64,000 bases of DNA from Pseudomonadota bacterium. GTDB taxonomy: Bacteria; Pseudomonadota; Gammaproteobacteria; Acidiferrobacterales; Acidiferrobacteraceae. Made by a program: the position numbers and the translations under genes. The stretch covers positions 1 to 64,000 of the forward strand of contig JAJYHM010000072.1 in assembly GCA_021784755.1 (NCBI GenBank). The letters are read 5' to 3'. Numbering within the stretch: the stretch's first letter is position 1; the number at the start of each line of letters is the position of its first letter. The notes below the pieces were generated by a model, which saw only the letters and a program-made list of their open reading frames with translations, searched no databases and had not been told where the DNA came from. Below are positions 49,128-59,079 of the stretch, piece after piece.

Positions 49128-50234
49128 ATGAAGCGACAAGACCTAGTAGTCGAGGTCATCTATGCGCCGCTCGTGGGCGGATCGGAGATGCTGGCCTTCA
49201 ATCTGTGTAGGGAGTGGCAGACAAGCGGTATCAAGGCGCGCATCTGCTGTCTTTACGAACGATCCGGTGCCTTGACGAGCTCCTTTGATGAGGCCGGGAT
49301 CCCCTATGATCTCCTGGATATCGGTGGGCATGGGCTTCTTGGCCGCTGGATGCGCACGACCCGGTATTTTCTGCGCGTGCGGCCCCGCGCGATTCATGTG
49401 CACCATCTGGGGTCGCTCGTGAACGTCCTGCTCCCCGCCTATGTGGCGGGATGCTTCAATATTGTTTATACCGAACACTCCGCTTATGCGATCGCCCGGA
49501 CGCGATGGATGCAGCGCGCGCTGCCCATCGTCAGTCGGCTCGTGACGCGGTTTACGTGCGTGTCGCGCAATCTCGCGGATTTTTTTACGACGCTTGGCGT
49601 GCCGAAGGATCGGCTTATGACCATTTATAACGGTGTGGATATTGAGCGCTATAAGCCAGGTACGCCGCGCCCCGAGGTATGTCCGGTTGTGCGTATAGGC
49701 GCGGTAGGCAGGCTTGTCGGTGAAAAGGATTACCCGACACTGCTTTCGGCGCTTGCCATTCTCAAAGAAAAGAATGTGCGCTTCTTCGCCGAAATCGCGG
49801 GCGACGGCCCGCTTGCCGAGGGGCTCAAGGAGCGGGCCCAGGCTTTGGGTTTGCGCGATGTTCTCGCGTTCCGCGGGTCATGCAGCAACGTGCCGGCATT
49901 CCTGCGCGATCTTGACATCTATGTTTTGAGCTCGCGCCACGAAGGCTTGCCCATCGCGGTGCTAGAGGCTATGGCAACCGCGTTGCCGGTGGTGGCGACA
50001 CGCATCACCGCCATTCCCGAAATCATAGAGGACGGGCGGACCGGGGTGTTGGTTCCCCCCGGGGATCCGCTGGCCATGGCCGAGGCCCTGGCCGCTTTGG
50101 CCGCTGACGGCGCTCGTCGACGCCGCCTTGGGGATGCAGCGCGCGAGATTGTGCGACTTCAGTATACGATCGCTGGCACCAGTCGTTCCTACGCCGTGGA
50201 GCTTGGCATGCGGGTGCGGAGGAAGATAGGATGA
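49128..50234 (+). CDS. Glycosyltransferase family 4-like
   Basis: GAVGRLVGEKDYPTLLSALAIL...YVLSSRHEGLPIAVLEAMATALPVVATRITAIPEII. Confidence 0.94.
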   Translation: MKRQDLVVEVIYAPLVGGSEMLAFNLCREWQTSGIKARICCLYERSGALTSSFDEAGIPYDLLDIGGHGLLGRWMRTTRYFLRVRPRAIHVHHLGSLVNVLLPAYVAGCFNIVYTEHSAYAIARTRWMQRALPIVSRLVTRFTCVSRNLADFFTTLGVPKDRLMTIYNGVDIERYKPGTPRPEVCPVVRIGAVGRLVGEKDYPTLLSALAILKEKNVRFFAEIAGDGPLAEGLKERAQALGLRDVLAFRGSCSNVPAFLRDLDIYVLSSRHEGLPIAVLEAMATALPVVATRITAIPEIIEDGRTGVLVPPGDPLAMAEALAALAADGARRRRLGDAAREIVRLQYTIAGTSRSYAVELGMRVRRKIG

Positions 50235-51946
50235 GGAGGGTAGTCCTGGCGGGCTGTTTGTTCTGGACGGCCATGGCGCAAGCGCATTTGGCCGTTTGGT
50301 CGAGTCATAGCACCCACAAGATTCGCCCGGACGCGCATGCGGCTTCGCGCTCGGCCATCCGCCTGTTTGCCGCGCATGGGGAATACGCGGCCATGCAGAT
50401 ATCCGTGAGGGCCGATCACCCCATCAAGGTATTGCGTATCGTGCCAAGCGCGCTCGAGGATCGGCAATCGGTCATCGGCCGCTGGCAGATGACGGTCTAT
50501 CGCGAGGCCTTCATAAGGACGATGCACCCGACTAATGTCGTCGCACCTGTAGGCTTATGGCCGGACGCCCTCATTCCGACCGTCGACAACTACTACCATG
50601 AACGCCGCAATGCGCTACCGTGGAGGGTTCCAGGACGATTTACGCAAAGTTTTTGGATCGATATCTATGTGCCGCGCACGGTAGGGTCCGGGCGCTATAG
50701 CGGGACTGTTGCTGTGACAGTCCGCGCCCATGGACGCAATGAGGTGCGTGTGCTGCGCGTACGGCTGCGCGTTTTGCCGTTCGCCATCCCTGCAACATCC
50801 TCGCTACCATCGAGCTTCGGCTTCGACGGAGCGCCGCTGTCGCTCGTATTTCGTGGGCGGTACGGGGCGCTTACGAACGCACAACTGATGCATCTCACGC
50901 AACTGTTCGATACCGCCGCGCTTAAGGACCGTATCGCCCTGGGCGGCGGATCCGGAATACCGGCACCGATGCATTGGAAGCACGGTCATCTCTTCGTCAA
51001 TTGGCAAGAATACGATGAGGAGGTGGGGCCGTTCATGACCGGTTGCAAGGCGGCTCACGGAGCGCGGTGGCGTGAGACGGACGTTCGGTGGCTTACCCAC
51101 GTCTTCTATCACAAAATGCCGCGGCGCGAGCAGATCGCGTATTTCCGCGCATGGGCCCGGCACTTCCGGCGCGAGCATTGGCATGTGGGGCTCTATGCGC
51201 TCGGATTGGACGAGCCGCACTCGCCAAAGCAGTTTGCGCTGGCCAATCGCCGCGCAGCCGTCATACGTCGTGCGACGCATGTGGTTTTACCCATGGTAAC
51301 GAGCGCGAGCATCGATAAACTCAATGGCAAGAATTTTGGGATACTCTGCCCTGTCATAAACGACGTGGAGGGCCTAAACGACGTGGATAAGCGTGGGATG
51401 CTCGGTCGTTATGCGCGCAAGTATCACCTAAAGATCTGGTGGTATCAGTCGTGCATGAGTCACGGCTGCTGGATCGTGGGCCGGAGGAGCAGTCTCGGTT
51501 GGCCGAGCTACATGATAGACCAACCCGCGATTTACAATCGTATCATGCCGTGGTTAACATGGAAGTATGATATGGATGGCGAGCTATATTACGACACAGA
51601 CATAGGATTCAGCATGGGTCATAAAGATCCATGGACGGATCAATACCATTTTGGGGGAAACGGTGATGGGACGCTCTTTTATCCGGGCCGCCCGTCGGTC
51701 ATAGGCGGCAAGCGCGATATCCCCATCCAAAGCATCCGTCTCATGATGATCCGCGCAGGCTATCAGGACTACGAATATCTGCACATGGCATCACAGCTCT
51801 ATGGGCGGGGTGCAGTTTTGCAGGTCATAGGCCACGCCATCCGTTCTACACACAGCTGGACCAAGCGACCGGCGGTCTTGCGTGCTCTCAAATGGAAGCT
51901 CGCCACCATGATTGTGCGGGGGCTGCATGAGAAACCCGTTCACTGA
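50231..51946 (+). CDS. DUF4091-like glycoside-hydrolase-like protein
   Basis: Signal peptide; WWYQSCMSHGC...NRIMPWLTWKYDMDGELYYDTD...LMMIRAGYQDYEYLHMA resembles DUF4091 proteins. Confidence 0.72.
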   Translation: MRRVVLAGCLFWTAMAQAHLAVWSSHSTHKIRPDAHAASRSAIRLFAAHGEYAAMQISVRADHPIKVLRIVPSALEDRQSVIGRWQMTVYREAFIRTMHPTNVVAPVGLWPDALIPTVDNYYHERRNALPWRVPGRFTQSFWIDIYVPRTVGSGRYSGTVAVTVRAHGRNEVRVLRVRLRVLPFAIPATSSLPSSFGFDGAPLSLVFRGRYGALTNAQLMHLTQLFDTAALKDRIALGGGSGIPAPMHWKHGHLFVNWQEYDEEVGPFMTGCKAAHGARWRETDVRWLTHVFYHKMPRREQIAYFRAWARHFRREHWHVGLYALGLDEPHSPKQFALANRRAAVIRRATHVVLPMVTSASIDKLNGKNFGILCPVINDVEGLNDVDKRGMLGRYARKYHLKIWWYQSCMSHGCWIVGRRSSLGWPSYMIDQPAIYNRIMPWLTWKYDMDGELYYDTDIGFSMGHKDPWTDQYHFGGNGDGTLFYPGRPSVIGGKRDIPIQSIRLMMIRAGYQDYEYLHMASQLYGRGAVLQVIGHAIRSTHSWTKRPAVLRALKWKLATMIVRGLHEKPVH

Positions 51947-52102
51947 GCGGCCCAAAAAACGCCGGAAGCTTTGCGCGCAACACACGCCCAATTTTGTCGT
52001 AGCCCGTGTCGGGGCAAGCGGTCTATGGTACGGATGAAGGGGTGTGGCGAGCGGGGGAGAGATACGAAAGGGCCGCGCGGCCCAGTCGGCCGCGCCTTCG
52101 CC

Positions 52103-52471
52103 TTACGAGGATTTATTGCCCTTGGATCCACCATGATGCGTGGTCGGCGCCTCGCCGGTCTCGTCCTCGCCGCGCTTTACTTGCGGTTCGGCCTTGTGGC
52201 CTTCCGAGTACTCTTCGTCGCCCTGACGCACCCGCGTCTCCCATCCACCATGGGAGCTCTCGCCACCTTTGCGTCCTATCGCGGCCATATGCTCGCGATT
52301 CTGGCTCACCGCCTCGCCGCCTTTGCGTCCCGCCTCGCGCGCCTCCTCGGGCGTGAACTCGTGAGCGGTCCCCTTCTCGTGCGCCGCTTTGCCGCCCTTG
52401 CTGGCAATCTCGCGTTGCTTGCCGGCATCCATTGCCGCGAAGCCCCGCTTACTTTTTCGCTCGTTCGGCAT
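52103..52471 (-). CDS. KGG-repeat stress-induced protein
   Basis: RGFAAMDAGKQREIASKGGKAAHEKGTAHEFTPEEAREAGRKGGEAVSQNREHMAAIGRKGGESSHGG. Confidence 0.92.
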   Translation of the reverse strand: MPNERKSKRGFAAMDAGKQREIASKGGKAAHEKGTAHEFTPEEAREAGRKGGEAVSQNREHMAAIGRKGGESSHGGWETRVRQGDEEYSEGHKAEPQVKRGEDETGEAPTTHHGGSKGNKSS

Positions 52472-52721
52472 GAAATCTGTCTCCTTGTCGTCTGAATTGA
52501 TACACGAAATGGACCCCCTGCGGGAGGCGAATAACGATGGAGGCAGTCTAGGAGATGCGCTTTAGGCCGTCATCGGACAAAGGCCCGATATTGTGTAATC
52601 TGCTGGAGAAAACCACAAATTAATGGTTGGGAAATACTACTACGGACACGAATCGAACGAAGAACGTCAAAATAACGAGCCCATGGCAGAGGCATGGTCG
52701 CGTTTTGGACGGTCTCGGGGC

Positions 52722-52761
52722 AAAAAAAACCTCCGGACTAAGGGGGGAGGAAGCCGGAGGT
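52722..52761 (-). terminator. Rho-independent terminator (minus strand)
   Basis: Minus strand reads ACCTCCGG-(17 nt)-CCGGAGGTTTTTTTTG; 3' of the epimerase gene at 52977-53921. Confidence 0.8.
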
Positions 52762-52976
52762 CGTAAAAGCCTTAATAGGTTTAAGGCGCCGCTCAGGGAG
52801 GAGGACGAGCGGATGCATCATTATTTGATAAACAGACCGAACTCAGCATCGGACGAAGGTCGGAGCCCCGGCACTGGCCTGCGACGGGGTCGGGGTCCAG
52901 AGCTCAGAGGGAAACGGGATGGCGGATCCGAGCCGCCAGGGCAGGGCGGCCGCCCAGGCGAGGCGGCTGCGGTGGA

Positions 52977-53921
52977 TCAGGTCCCGCAGCGCCCGAGCGG
53001 GGCGCGGTAGCCTAGGAGGTGTCCAAGGCCCGTGCGTAAGGGGGTGGCGGGTACAAGGCCCAGTAGGGTGCGCAGGCGCGCGACATCGGCGCAGGAGCGG
53101 CGTATGTCGCCGGGTCGGTCTGGGCGGAATTCCCGGACGATGCGGCGCCCAGCCAGGCTCTCGAACGCGTCGATGAGCGCGAGCAAGTCTTGTTCGATGC
53201 CGGTGCCGACGTTTATGACGGCGCAGGAGAGGTCCTGGCGTCCCAGGGCACGTACGAGGGTTTCGATCAAGTCATCGATATAAACGAAGTCGCGCGTCTG
53301 GCGCCCGTCGCCATAGACCACGAAGGGGGCGCCTGTTGCCAGTCGGTCGGCAAAGAGGCTAATGACCCCAGAATATGGCGAACTCGCATCCTGCCTTGGG
53401 CCGTAGATGTTGAAGAAACGAAAGACGGTGGCGTTCAGGTTCCGGGTGCGGGCGAAATACGAGAGGTAATGCTCGCCGGCGAGTTTGTCGGCGGCGTAGG
53501 GGGAAAGCGGCATAGAGGTCGCGGTCTCGGAGACCGGCGCCGGCGCCTCGTCGCCGTATATGGCGGCGGAACTGGCATAAAGCACGCGGGCGACCTGGCA
53601 GGATGCCGCGGCCATCAGACAATTCAAAGTCCCGCCAAGATTGGTGGCGTGGGTCCCAAGAGGGTCATGCATGCTTGCCTGCACCGACGCCACTGCGGCG
53701 AGATGCACGATGGCATCCATGCCGCGCGCTGCGCATGCTAGCGCCTCCCCGTCGCGAACGTCGGCGACGAGTAGGTGCGCGGTGGACGCAGGCCCCCGAA
53801 GGTTTTCTCGCTTGCCAGAGGAGAGATTGTCGAAAAGCGTGACCGTGTGCCCGTCTACGACGAGGCGGTCGGCGAGGTGGGAACCTATGAATCCCGCGCC
53901 CCCTGTTATCAAGACCTTCAT
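52977..53921 (-). CDS. NAD-dependent nucleotide-sugar epimerase
   Basis: MKVLITGGAGFIGSHLADRLVVDGH; YASSAAIYGDEA; YFARTRNLNATVFRFFNIYGPRQ. Confidence 0.92.
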   Translation of the reverse strand: MKVLITGGAGFIGSHLADRLVVDGHTVTLFDNLSSGKRENLRGPASTAHLLVADVRDGEALACAARGMDAIVHLAAVASVQASMHDPLGTHATNLGGTLNCLMAAASCQVARVLYASSAAIYGDEAPAPVSETATSMPLSPYAADKLAGEHYLSYFARTRNLNATVFRFFNIYGPRQDASSPYSGVISLFADRLATGAPFVVYGDGRQTRDFVYIDDLIETLVRALGRQDLSCAVINVGTGIEQDLLALIDAFESLAGRRIVREFRPDRPGDIRRSCADVARLRTLLGLVPATPLRTGLGHLLGYRAPLGRCGT

Positions 53922-54093
53922 GACTACACCTTTTTGGGCCGTACGGCCCGAAATTTCAGAAAGACGGCGCTTATGGTGGGGGTGCACGGTTTAGCACGCT
54001 ATCCAGCTTTCGGCTTATTGCCGCCAAGGCCCGTGCCCAGTAGCGTGGCGGCCTGAAGCGTTCGTTATTGTGGGTAATTCGTTGGGAGATTTC

Positions 54094-55395
54094 ATGGATG
54101 AACAGGGACGTTCTATGAGCACAGTGGCAGTGGTGGGCTTGGGCTATGTCGGTTTGCCTCTGGCGGTGGCCTTCGGAAAAAAGTGTCGGACGATAGGCTT
54201 TGATCTCGACGAGAAGAAGGTCGACAGTTATCGACATTATTGCGATCCGACAGGTGAAGTGACAAGCGACGAACTGCGTGAGGCGCGCCATCTGTCGGTG
54301 ACCACCGACCCGAGCGCTTTGGCGGAGGCCGATTTTATCGTGGTTGCAGTCCCGACGCCGATCGACGCCGCGCATCAGCCTGACTTCGGACCGCTCGTGC
54401 GCTCGAGCCGCACGGTGGGTGATCACTTGAAGAAGGGGGCAGTGGTCGTGTACGAGTCCACGGTTTACCCGGGTGCTACGGAGGAGATCTGTGTCCCAAT
54501 TCTCGAGCGGCGCTCCGGACTCAGCTTTCGGCGCGATTTTCACGTCGGCTACTCGCCTGAACGGATCAATCCGGGCGACCGCGAGCATACGCTCACACGC
54601 ATCACCAAGATTGTCGCAGGCGACGACGCTGAGACCTTGGGGAAGGTGGCGGCCCTGTATGGATCGATTATCGAGGCGGGCGTCTACCGGGCCTCGTCGA
54701 TCAAGGTGGCCGAGGCGGCCAAGGTAATCGAAAACACGCAGCGGGACCTCAATATCGCACTCATGAACGAGCTGTCGATCTTGTTCCACAAGCTTGATCT
54801 CGATACCGGGGAGGTCTTGGCGGCCGCCGGCACCAAGTGGAATTTCCTGCCCTTCCGTCCGGGGCTTGTGGGTGGCCATTGTATTGGCGTCGATCCCTAC
54901 TATCTGACCCACAAGGCCGATAAGGTGGGCTACCACCCGCAGGTCATCCTCGCGGGGCGGCGCATCAACGACGGCATGGGCAAATATGTGGCCGAGGAGA
55001 CTATCAAGCAGATGATACGCGCAGGCAGCGCCGTGAAGGGCGCGCGCGTCAATGTGCTGGGGCTCACCTTCAAGGAGAACTGCCCGGATCTGCGCAATTC
55101 CCGTGTCATAGACGTCATCAATGAGTTGCGGTCCTACGGCGTCGAAGTCTTCGTGCACGATCCGGTGCCGGAGCAGGAGGAGGCCCGGGAAGAGTACGGG
55201 ATCACGCTCTTGCCATGGGAGGGCCTGCCGGTGGCCGACGCCATGGTCGTGGCGGTGGCCCATAAGGACTTCCTGGCGCGCGATTCTGAGTCCTTGGCGG
55301 CTAAGATCAAGCCGGGTGGGGTATTTTCTGATGTGAAGTCGCAGTTCGACGTCCAGTCGCTTACGGCATGTGGTTTGACGGTCTGGCGGCTATAA
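54094..55395 (+). CDS. Nucleotide-sugar dehydrogenase (WbpA/TviB-like)
   Basis: VAVVGLGYVGLPLAVAFGKK; YESTVYPGATEEIC; GTKWNFLPFRPGLVGGHCIGVDPYYLTHKA. Confidence 0.93.
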   Translation: MDEQGRSMSTVAVVGLGYVGLPLAVAFGKKCRTIGFDLDEKKVDSYRHYCDPTGEVTSDELREARHLSVTTDPSALAEADFIVVAVPTPIDAAHQPDFGPLVRSSRTVGDHLKKGAVVVYESTVYPGATEEICVPILERRSGLSFRRDFHVGYSPERINPGDREHTLTRITKIVAGDDAETLGKVAALYGSIIEAGVYRASSIKVAEAAKVIENTQRDLNIALMNELSILFHKLDLDTGEVLAAAGTKWNFLPFRPGLVGGHCIGVDPYYLTHKADKVGYHPQVILAGRRINDGMGKYVAEETIKQMIRAGSAVKGARVNVLGLTFKENCPDLRNSRVIDVINELRSYGVEVFVHDPVPEQEEAREEYGITLLPWEGLPVADAMVVAVAHKDFLARDSESLAAKIKPGGVFSDVKSQFDVQSLTACGLTVWRL

Positions 55396-55440
55396 CGACA
55401 CGCACGGTACAATGCTGCTGTATGACACAAGGATGATGAC

Positions 55441-56475
55441 ATGCATATTTTGATTACCGGCGCAGCCGGTTTTATCGGCTCGACACTGGCTCACAGACTG
55501 CTTGCGCGCGGCGACACCGTGACGGGGGTCGATAACCTGAACGATTATTACTCGGTGGACCTGAAAAAGGCGCGGCTTGCCCGTCTACAGGCCCTGCCGG
55601 GTTTTACCTTCAAATATCTGGACATCGCGGATCGCAAGGCCATGTCCGAGCTTTTTTTGGCTGAGCATTTCGATGCGGTCATGAATCTTGCCGCACAGGC
55701 CGGGGTTCGACACTCTCTGAAGGATCCGCATGCCTATGTGGATGCCAACCTTGTGGGCTTCGTGAACCTCCTCGAGGGCGCTCGTCATACTGAGGTCGGC
55801 CACTTCGTTTACGCATCGTCGAGTTCGGTGTATGGATCCAACAGCCAGCAGCCCTTTTCGGAGCACGACTCGGTGGGCCATCCGGTCTCCCTCTATGCGG
55901 CCAGCAAACGCGCCAACGAGCTCATGGCGCATAGTTATGCCCATCTGTTTCGTTTGCCGTGCACGGGCCTGCGCTTCTTTACCGTGTACGGGCCTTGGGG
56001 CCGGCCGGATATGGCGCTCTTCCTGTTTACGAAGGGGATACTCGAAGGCACGCCCATCAAGGTGTTCAATCACGGCAAGATGGTACGCGACTTCACCTAC
56101 ATCGATGATATTGTCGAGGGTGTCGTGCGGGTGATCGACAAGCCCGCGCAGCCCTCCCAAGACTGGTCGCCGTCGAACCCCGATCCAGCCACGAGCAATG
56201 CGCCCTTCCGGCTCTACAATATCGGGAACAACCAGCCCGTTGAACTCATGCATTACATCCGGGTACTTGAGGAGTGTCTTGGCCGCAAGGCCCAGATCGA
56301 GATGTTGCCGATGCAGCCAGGCGATGTGCCCTCTACGATCGCAAGTGTCGACGACCTGTCCGCCGACCTGGGCTTCCGGCCGGCCACCTCGGTCGAGACT
56401 GGTATCGCCCGGTTCGTGGAGTGGTATCTGGAGTATAGGCACGCGCCGGCCGCCAAGCTGGGCGAGCCGGCGTAG
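55441..56475 (+). CDS. NAD-dependent epimerase, UDP-glucuronate 4-epimerase-like
   Basis: [60 protein letters not shown]. Confidence 0.93.
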   Translation: MHILITGAAGFIGSTLAHRLLARGDTVTGVDNLNDYYSVDLKKARLARLQALPGFTFKYLDIADRKAMSELFLAEHFDAVMNLAAQAGVRHSLKDPHAYVDANLVGFVNLLEGARHTEVGHFVYASSSSVYGSNSQQPFSEHDSVGHPVSLYAASKRANELMAHSYAHLFRLPCTGLRFFTVYGPWGRPDMALFLFTKGILEGTPIKVFNHGKMVRDFTYIDDIVEGVVRVIDKPAQPSQDWSPSNPDPATSNAPFRLYNIGNNQPVELMHYIRVLEECLGRKAQIEMLPMQPGDVPSTIASVDDLSADLGFRPATSVETGIARFVEWYLEYRHAPAAKLGEPA

Positions 56476-56699
56476 GGGTGCGCCCCGCGTCATGCCAATC
56501 CGGCCCCGGCGCGCCCGGGGAGCAGGGGCCTCCCCGCCTATCGAGACATGTGGACCCTCTCCTTTCTGCGTGGTCGAAAAGGTCCCTCCTCCGAGGGGTG
56601 GGGACGCCGCGCCCCGTGTGTCTGGAGTCCGTCCTTGCGGCTTGCGCTTATGGAGAGGTATAGGGGAGCGCGGTCCTTGTGCCTGTCCGCAGAAGCCGC

Positions 56700-57563
56700 T
56701 TAGGTGATCGCAGCGGCGAGCAGGGCGCGGTAGCGGCGTGCCAGTTCGTTCGTGCCGCCAAGCAGCGTGAAGGCGGCCACCAGGGCCCGGCGTCCGGCAT
56801 CCTCTTTGAAGCGCCGATCGGTGCGCACGATGGTGAGCCATTGCTCCAAGGCCTGTTCGTGGTGCCCGGCGAGGAGGTAGCGGGCCCCGAGGGCGAGCCG
56901 GGCGCCCATGTCACCCGGATGGGCATGAATCTTTTGCTCGAGTTCCGCCAGGGGTGGGGCATCGGCCGCCATGCGGACGAATTCGAGGCGCGCGAGTAGG
57001 GCGTTGATCTCCGTATCGCCCAGGGCGCGCGCCGATAGGCCCTTTAGTACCGTTTCCCCTTCGGCGATTTGGCCTTGTTCGCACAGCAGTCGGCCGAGGT
57101 GGGCCGTCAGGCGGTCGTTCGCCGGGTCAGCTTCGCGCGCCGCCCTGAGGCGCGCGATGGCCCCCTCGGGGTCGCCCGCGCCTTCGAGATCCAAAGCGGC
57201 GCGCAAGAGTGCGTCGGAGGGGCGATCGATGTGGGCATCGAGCAACTCGCGGATCGTACGCTCGGGTTGCGCGCCCACGAACTGGGCTACCTCCGCGCCG
57301 TTCTTAAAGAGCTTGACGGTCGGCAGGCCGCGTACGCCGAAGCGGCCCGACAAGCGTTGTTCTTCGTCGCTATTGACCTTGGCAAGAAAAAACCGGCCCT
57401 GGTACTCTTCGGCAAGTTTGGCGAGGAGGGGCATGAGCGTGCGGCACGGGCCGCACCATTCCGCCCAAAAATCGACCAGTACGGGCACCTTGTGTGAGCG
57501 CGCCAAAACGACTTGGTCGAAATCATTCTCGGTGACGTCGGTGATAAAAGGCGACGCGGCCAT
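56700..57563 (-). CDS. Thioredoxin-TPR co-chaperone (YbbN/CnoX-like)
   Basis: FWAEWCGPCRTLMPLL followed by TPR-like helices. Confidence 0.92.
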   Translation of the reverse strand: MAASPFITDVTENDFDQVVLARSHKVPVLVDFWAEWCGPCRTLMPLLAKLAEEYQGRFFLAKVNSDEEQRLSGRFGVRGLPTVKLFKNGAEVAQFVGAQPERTIRELLDAHIDRPSDALLRAALDLEGAGDPEGAIARLRAAREADPANDRLTAHLGRLLCEQGQIAEGETVLKGLSARALGDTEINALLARLEFVRMAADAPPLAELEQKIHAHPGDMGARLALGARYLLAGHHEQALEQWLTIVRTDRRFKEDAGRRALVAAFTLLGGTNELARRYRALLAAAIT

Positions 57564-57638
57564 GCAATTCCCCCTCCGAAGGTCTCAGTTGGGGGCGATA
57601 TGCGGTCGGACGGGACAAATATCAAGCGAGGCAGAGAA

Positions 57639-57714
57639 TGGCGCTCCCTAGGGGACTCGAACCCCTGTTACCGGCGTGAGAGGCCAGCGTCCTAGGCCAC
57701 TAGACGAAGGGAGC
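57639..57714 (-). tRNA. tRNA-Glu (anticodon CTC)
   Basis: Minus strand GCTCCCTTCGTCTAGTGGCCTAGGACGCTGGCCTCTCACGCCGGTAACAGGGGTTCGAACCCCTAGGGAGCGCCA; cloverleaf arms complete, anticodon loop CTCTCAC, encoded CCA. Confidence 0.96.
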
Positions 57715-57810
57715 AGCGCGCAGCGGCTCTTGGGCGCCGCAAAGCAGTGCTATTATACAGCCCTCGTTTCAAATTGAAACAAACCTGAGCTTGGGAGGGA
57801 CCTTTTTCCA

Positions 57811-59079
57811 TTGACTGACATAAGTAAGGCACCGACGATCGTAGATGCCGCATCCTGCGGCTTAGCGCCAGGGGGGATCAGTTCGCATGCGCGGCAGGTC
57901 ATAGAGCGGCTGAAGGACGCAGGTTACACCGCGTATCTGGTTGGCGGCTGCGTACGCGACCTTATCCTGGGAAAGGAGCCTAAGGATTTCGATGTGGTGA
58001 CGCAGGCGCGGCCCGAGGAGATCCGCCAGGTGTTCCGCAACGCACGCCTGATCGGGCGGCGTTTTCGTCTGGCCCACGTCCACTTCGGGCGCGAGATCGT
58101 CGAGGTCGCCACCTATCGGGCGGCGCCCTCGGACGGCCCCGAGGACGATGGTGGCAACGTCTTTGGGACCCTGGAAGAGGACGCCTTCCGGCGCGACTTT
58201 ACAGTCAACGCCCTCTATTACGATCCGGACGAGGGTCTCATCACCGATTACGTGAACGGTCTTAGCGACCTAGCGCAGGCGCAGTTGCGGGTGATAGGGG
58301 ACCCCGAGGCGCGCTTCCGCGAGGATCCCGTGCGCATGCTGCGGGCGGTCCGGTTCGCAGCCAAGCTGCGATTGCGTCTGACTGAGGACGGACGACGGCT
58401 GTTGCCGGCCTTGGGGCCGCTCCTGCAAGATGTGGCCCCGGCGCGGCTCTTCGAGGAGGTGTTGAAGCTTTTTCACACCGGCAATGCGCTCGCGACCTAC
58501 GAAGCGCTCTGTGAGCACCGTTTGTTCGAGGTGTTGTTCCCGGGTGTGGCCGCGGTGCTAGGCCCACACGCCGACCCTGACTCGCTTCTTGCGCGTGCGC
58601 TTGCCAACAGCGATCTGCGTATTGCCGAAGATAAGCCCGTAACCCCGGCATTTCTCTTCGCGGCCTTGCTATGGGAGGCGGTCCAAGAGGAGGCGGTGCA
58701 TAGCATTGCCGAAGGAGCGCCACCGGCCGAGGCTTGGATGCAGGCCGCCGAACACGTATTGCGCGAACAGCTGCGTATCGTGACCATCCCCAAGCGTTTC
58801 AGCGTGCCGATGCGCGAGATCTGGAGCCTGCAGTCGCGGTTTGAGCGGCGTGCCGGACGCCATGCCTTCCGGTTCCTGGAGAGTAAGCGGTTCCGGGCAG
58901 CCTACGATTTCCTAGGGCTCAGGGCCGCTGCGGGCGAGGCGCAGGAGTCGCTGTTCGATTGGTGGACACGTTTTCAGGAGGCCGCCGCAAGCGAGCGCGA
59001 AGCCATGGTAGCGGCCTTGGATGGGCAAGCCGAGAAGCGGCCTCGCAGGCGACGCAGGCGGCGTGCGGCAGGCGGCTGA
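57811..59079 (+). CDS. pcnB: Poly(A) polymerase I
   Basis: AYLVGGCVRDLILGKEPKDFDVVTQARPEEIRQVFRNARLIGRRFRLAHV; R/K-rich C-terminus; TTG start with GGGAGGGA upstream. Confidence 0.95.
   Translation: MTDISKAPTIVDAASCGLAPGGISSHARQVIERLKDAGYTAYLVGGCVRDLILGKEPKDFDVVTQARPEEIRQVFRNARLIGRRFRLAHVHFGREIVEVATYRAAPSDGPEDDGGNVFGTLEEDAFRRDFTVNALYYDPDEGLITDYVNGLSDLAQAQLRVIGDPEARFREDPVRMLRAVRFAAKLRLRLTEDGRRLLPALGPLLQDVAPARLFEEVLKLFHTGNALATYEALCEHRLFEVLFPGVAAVLGPHADPDSLLARALANSDLRIAEDKPVTPAFLFAALLWEAVQEEAVHSIAEGAPPAEAWMQAAEHVLREQLRIVTIPKRFSVPMREIWSLQSRFERRAGRHAFRFLESKRFRAAYDFLGLRAAAGEAQESLFDWWTRFQEAAASEREAMVAALDGQAEKRPRRRRRRRAAGG

Noticed and set aside
53971-55263. 430-aa minus-strand ORF
   Set aside because: Antisense to the nucleotide-sugar dehydrogenase with full catalytic motifs on the + strand.
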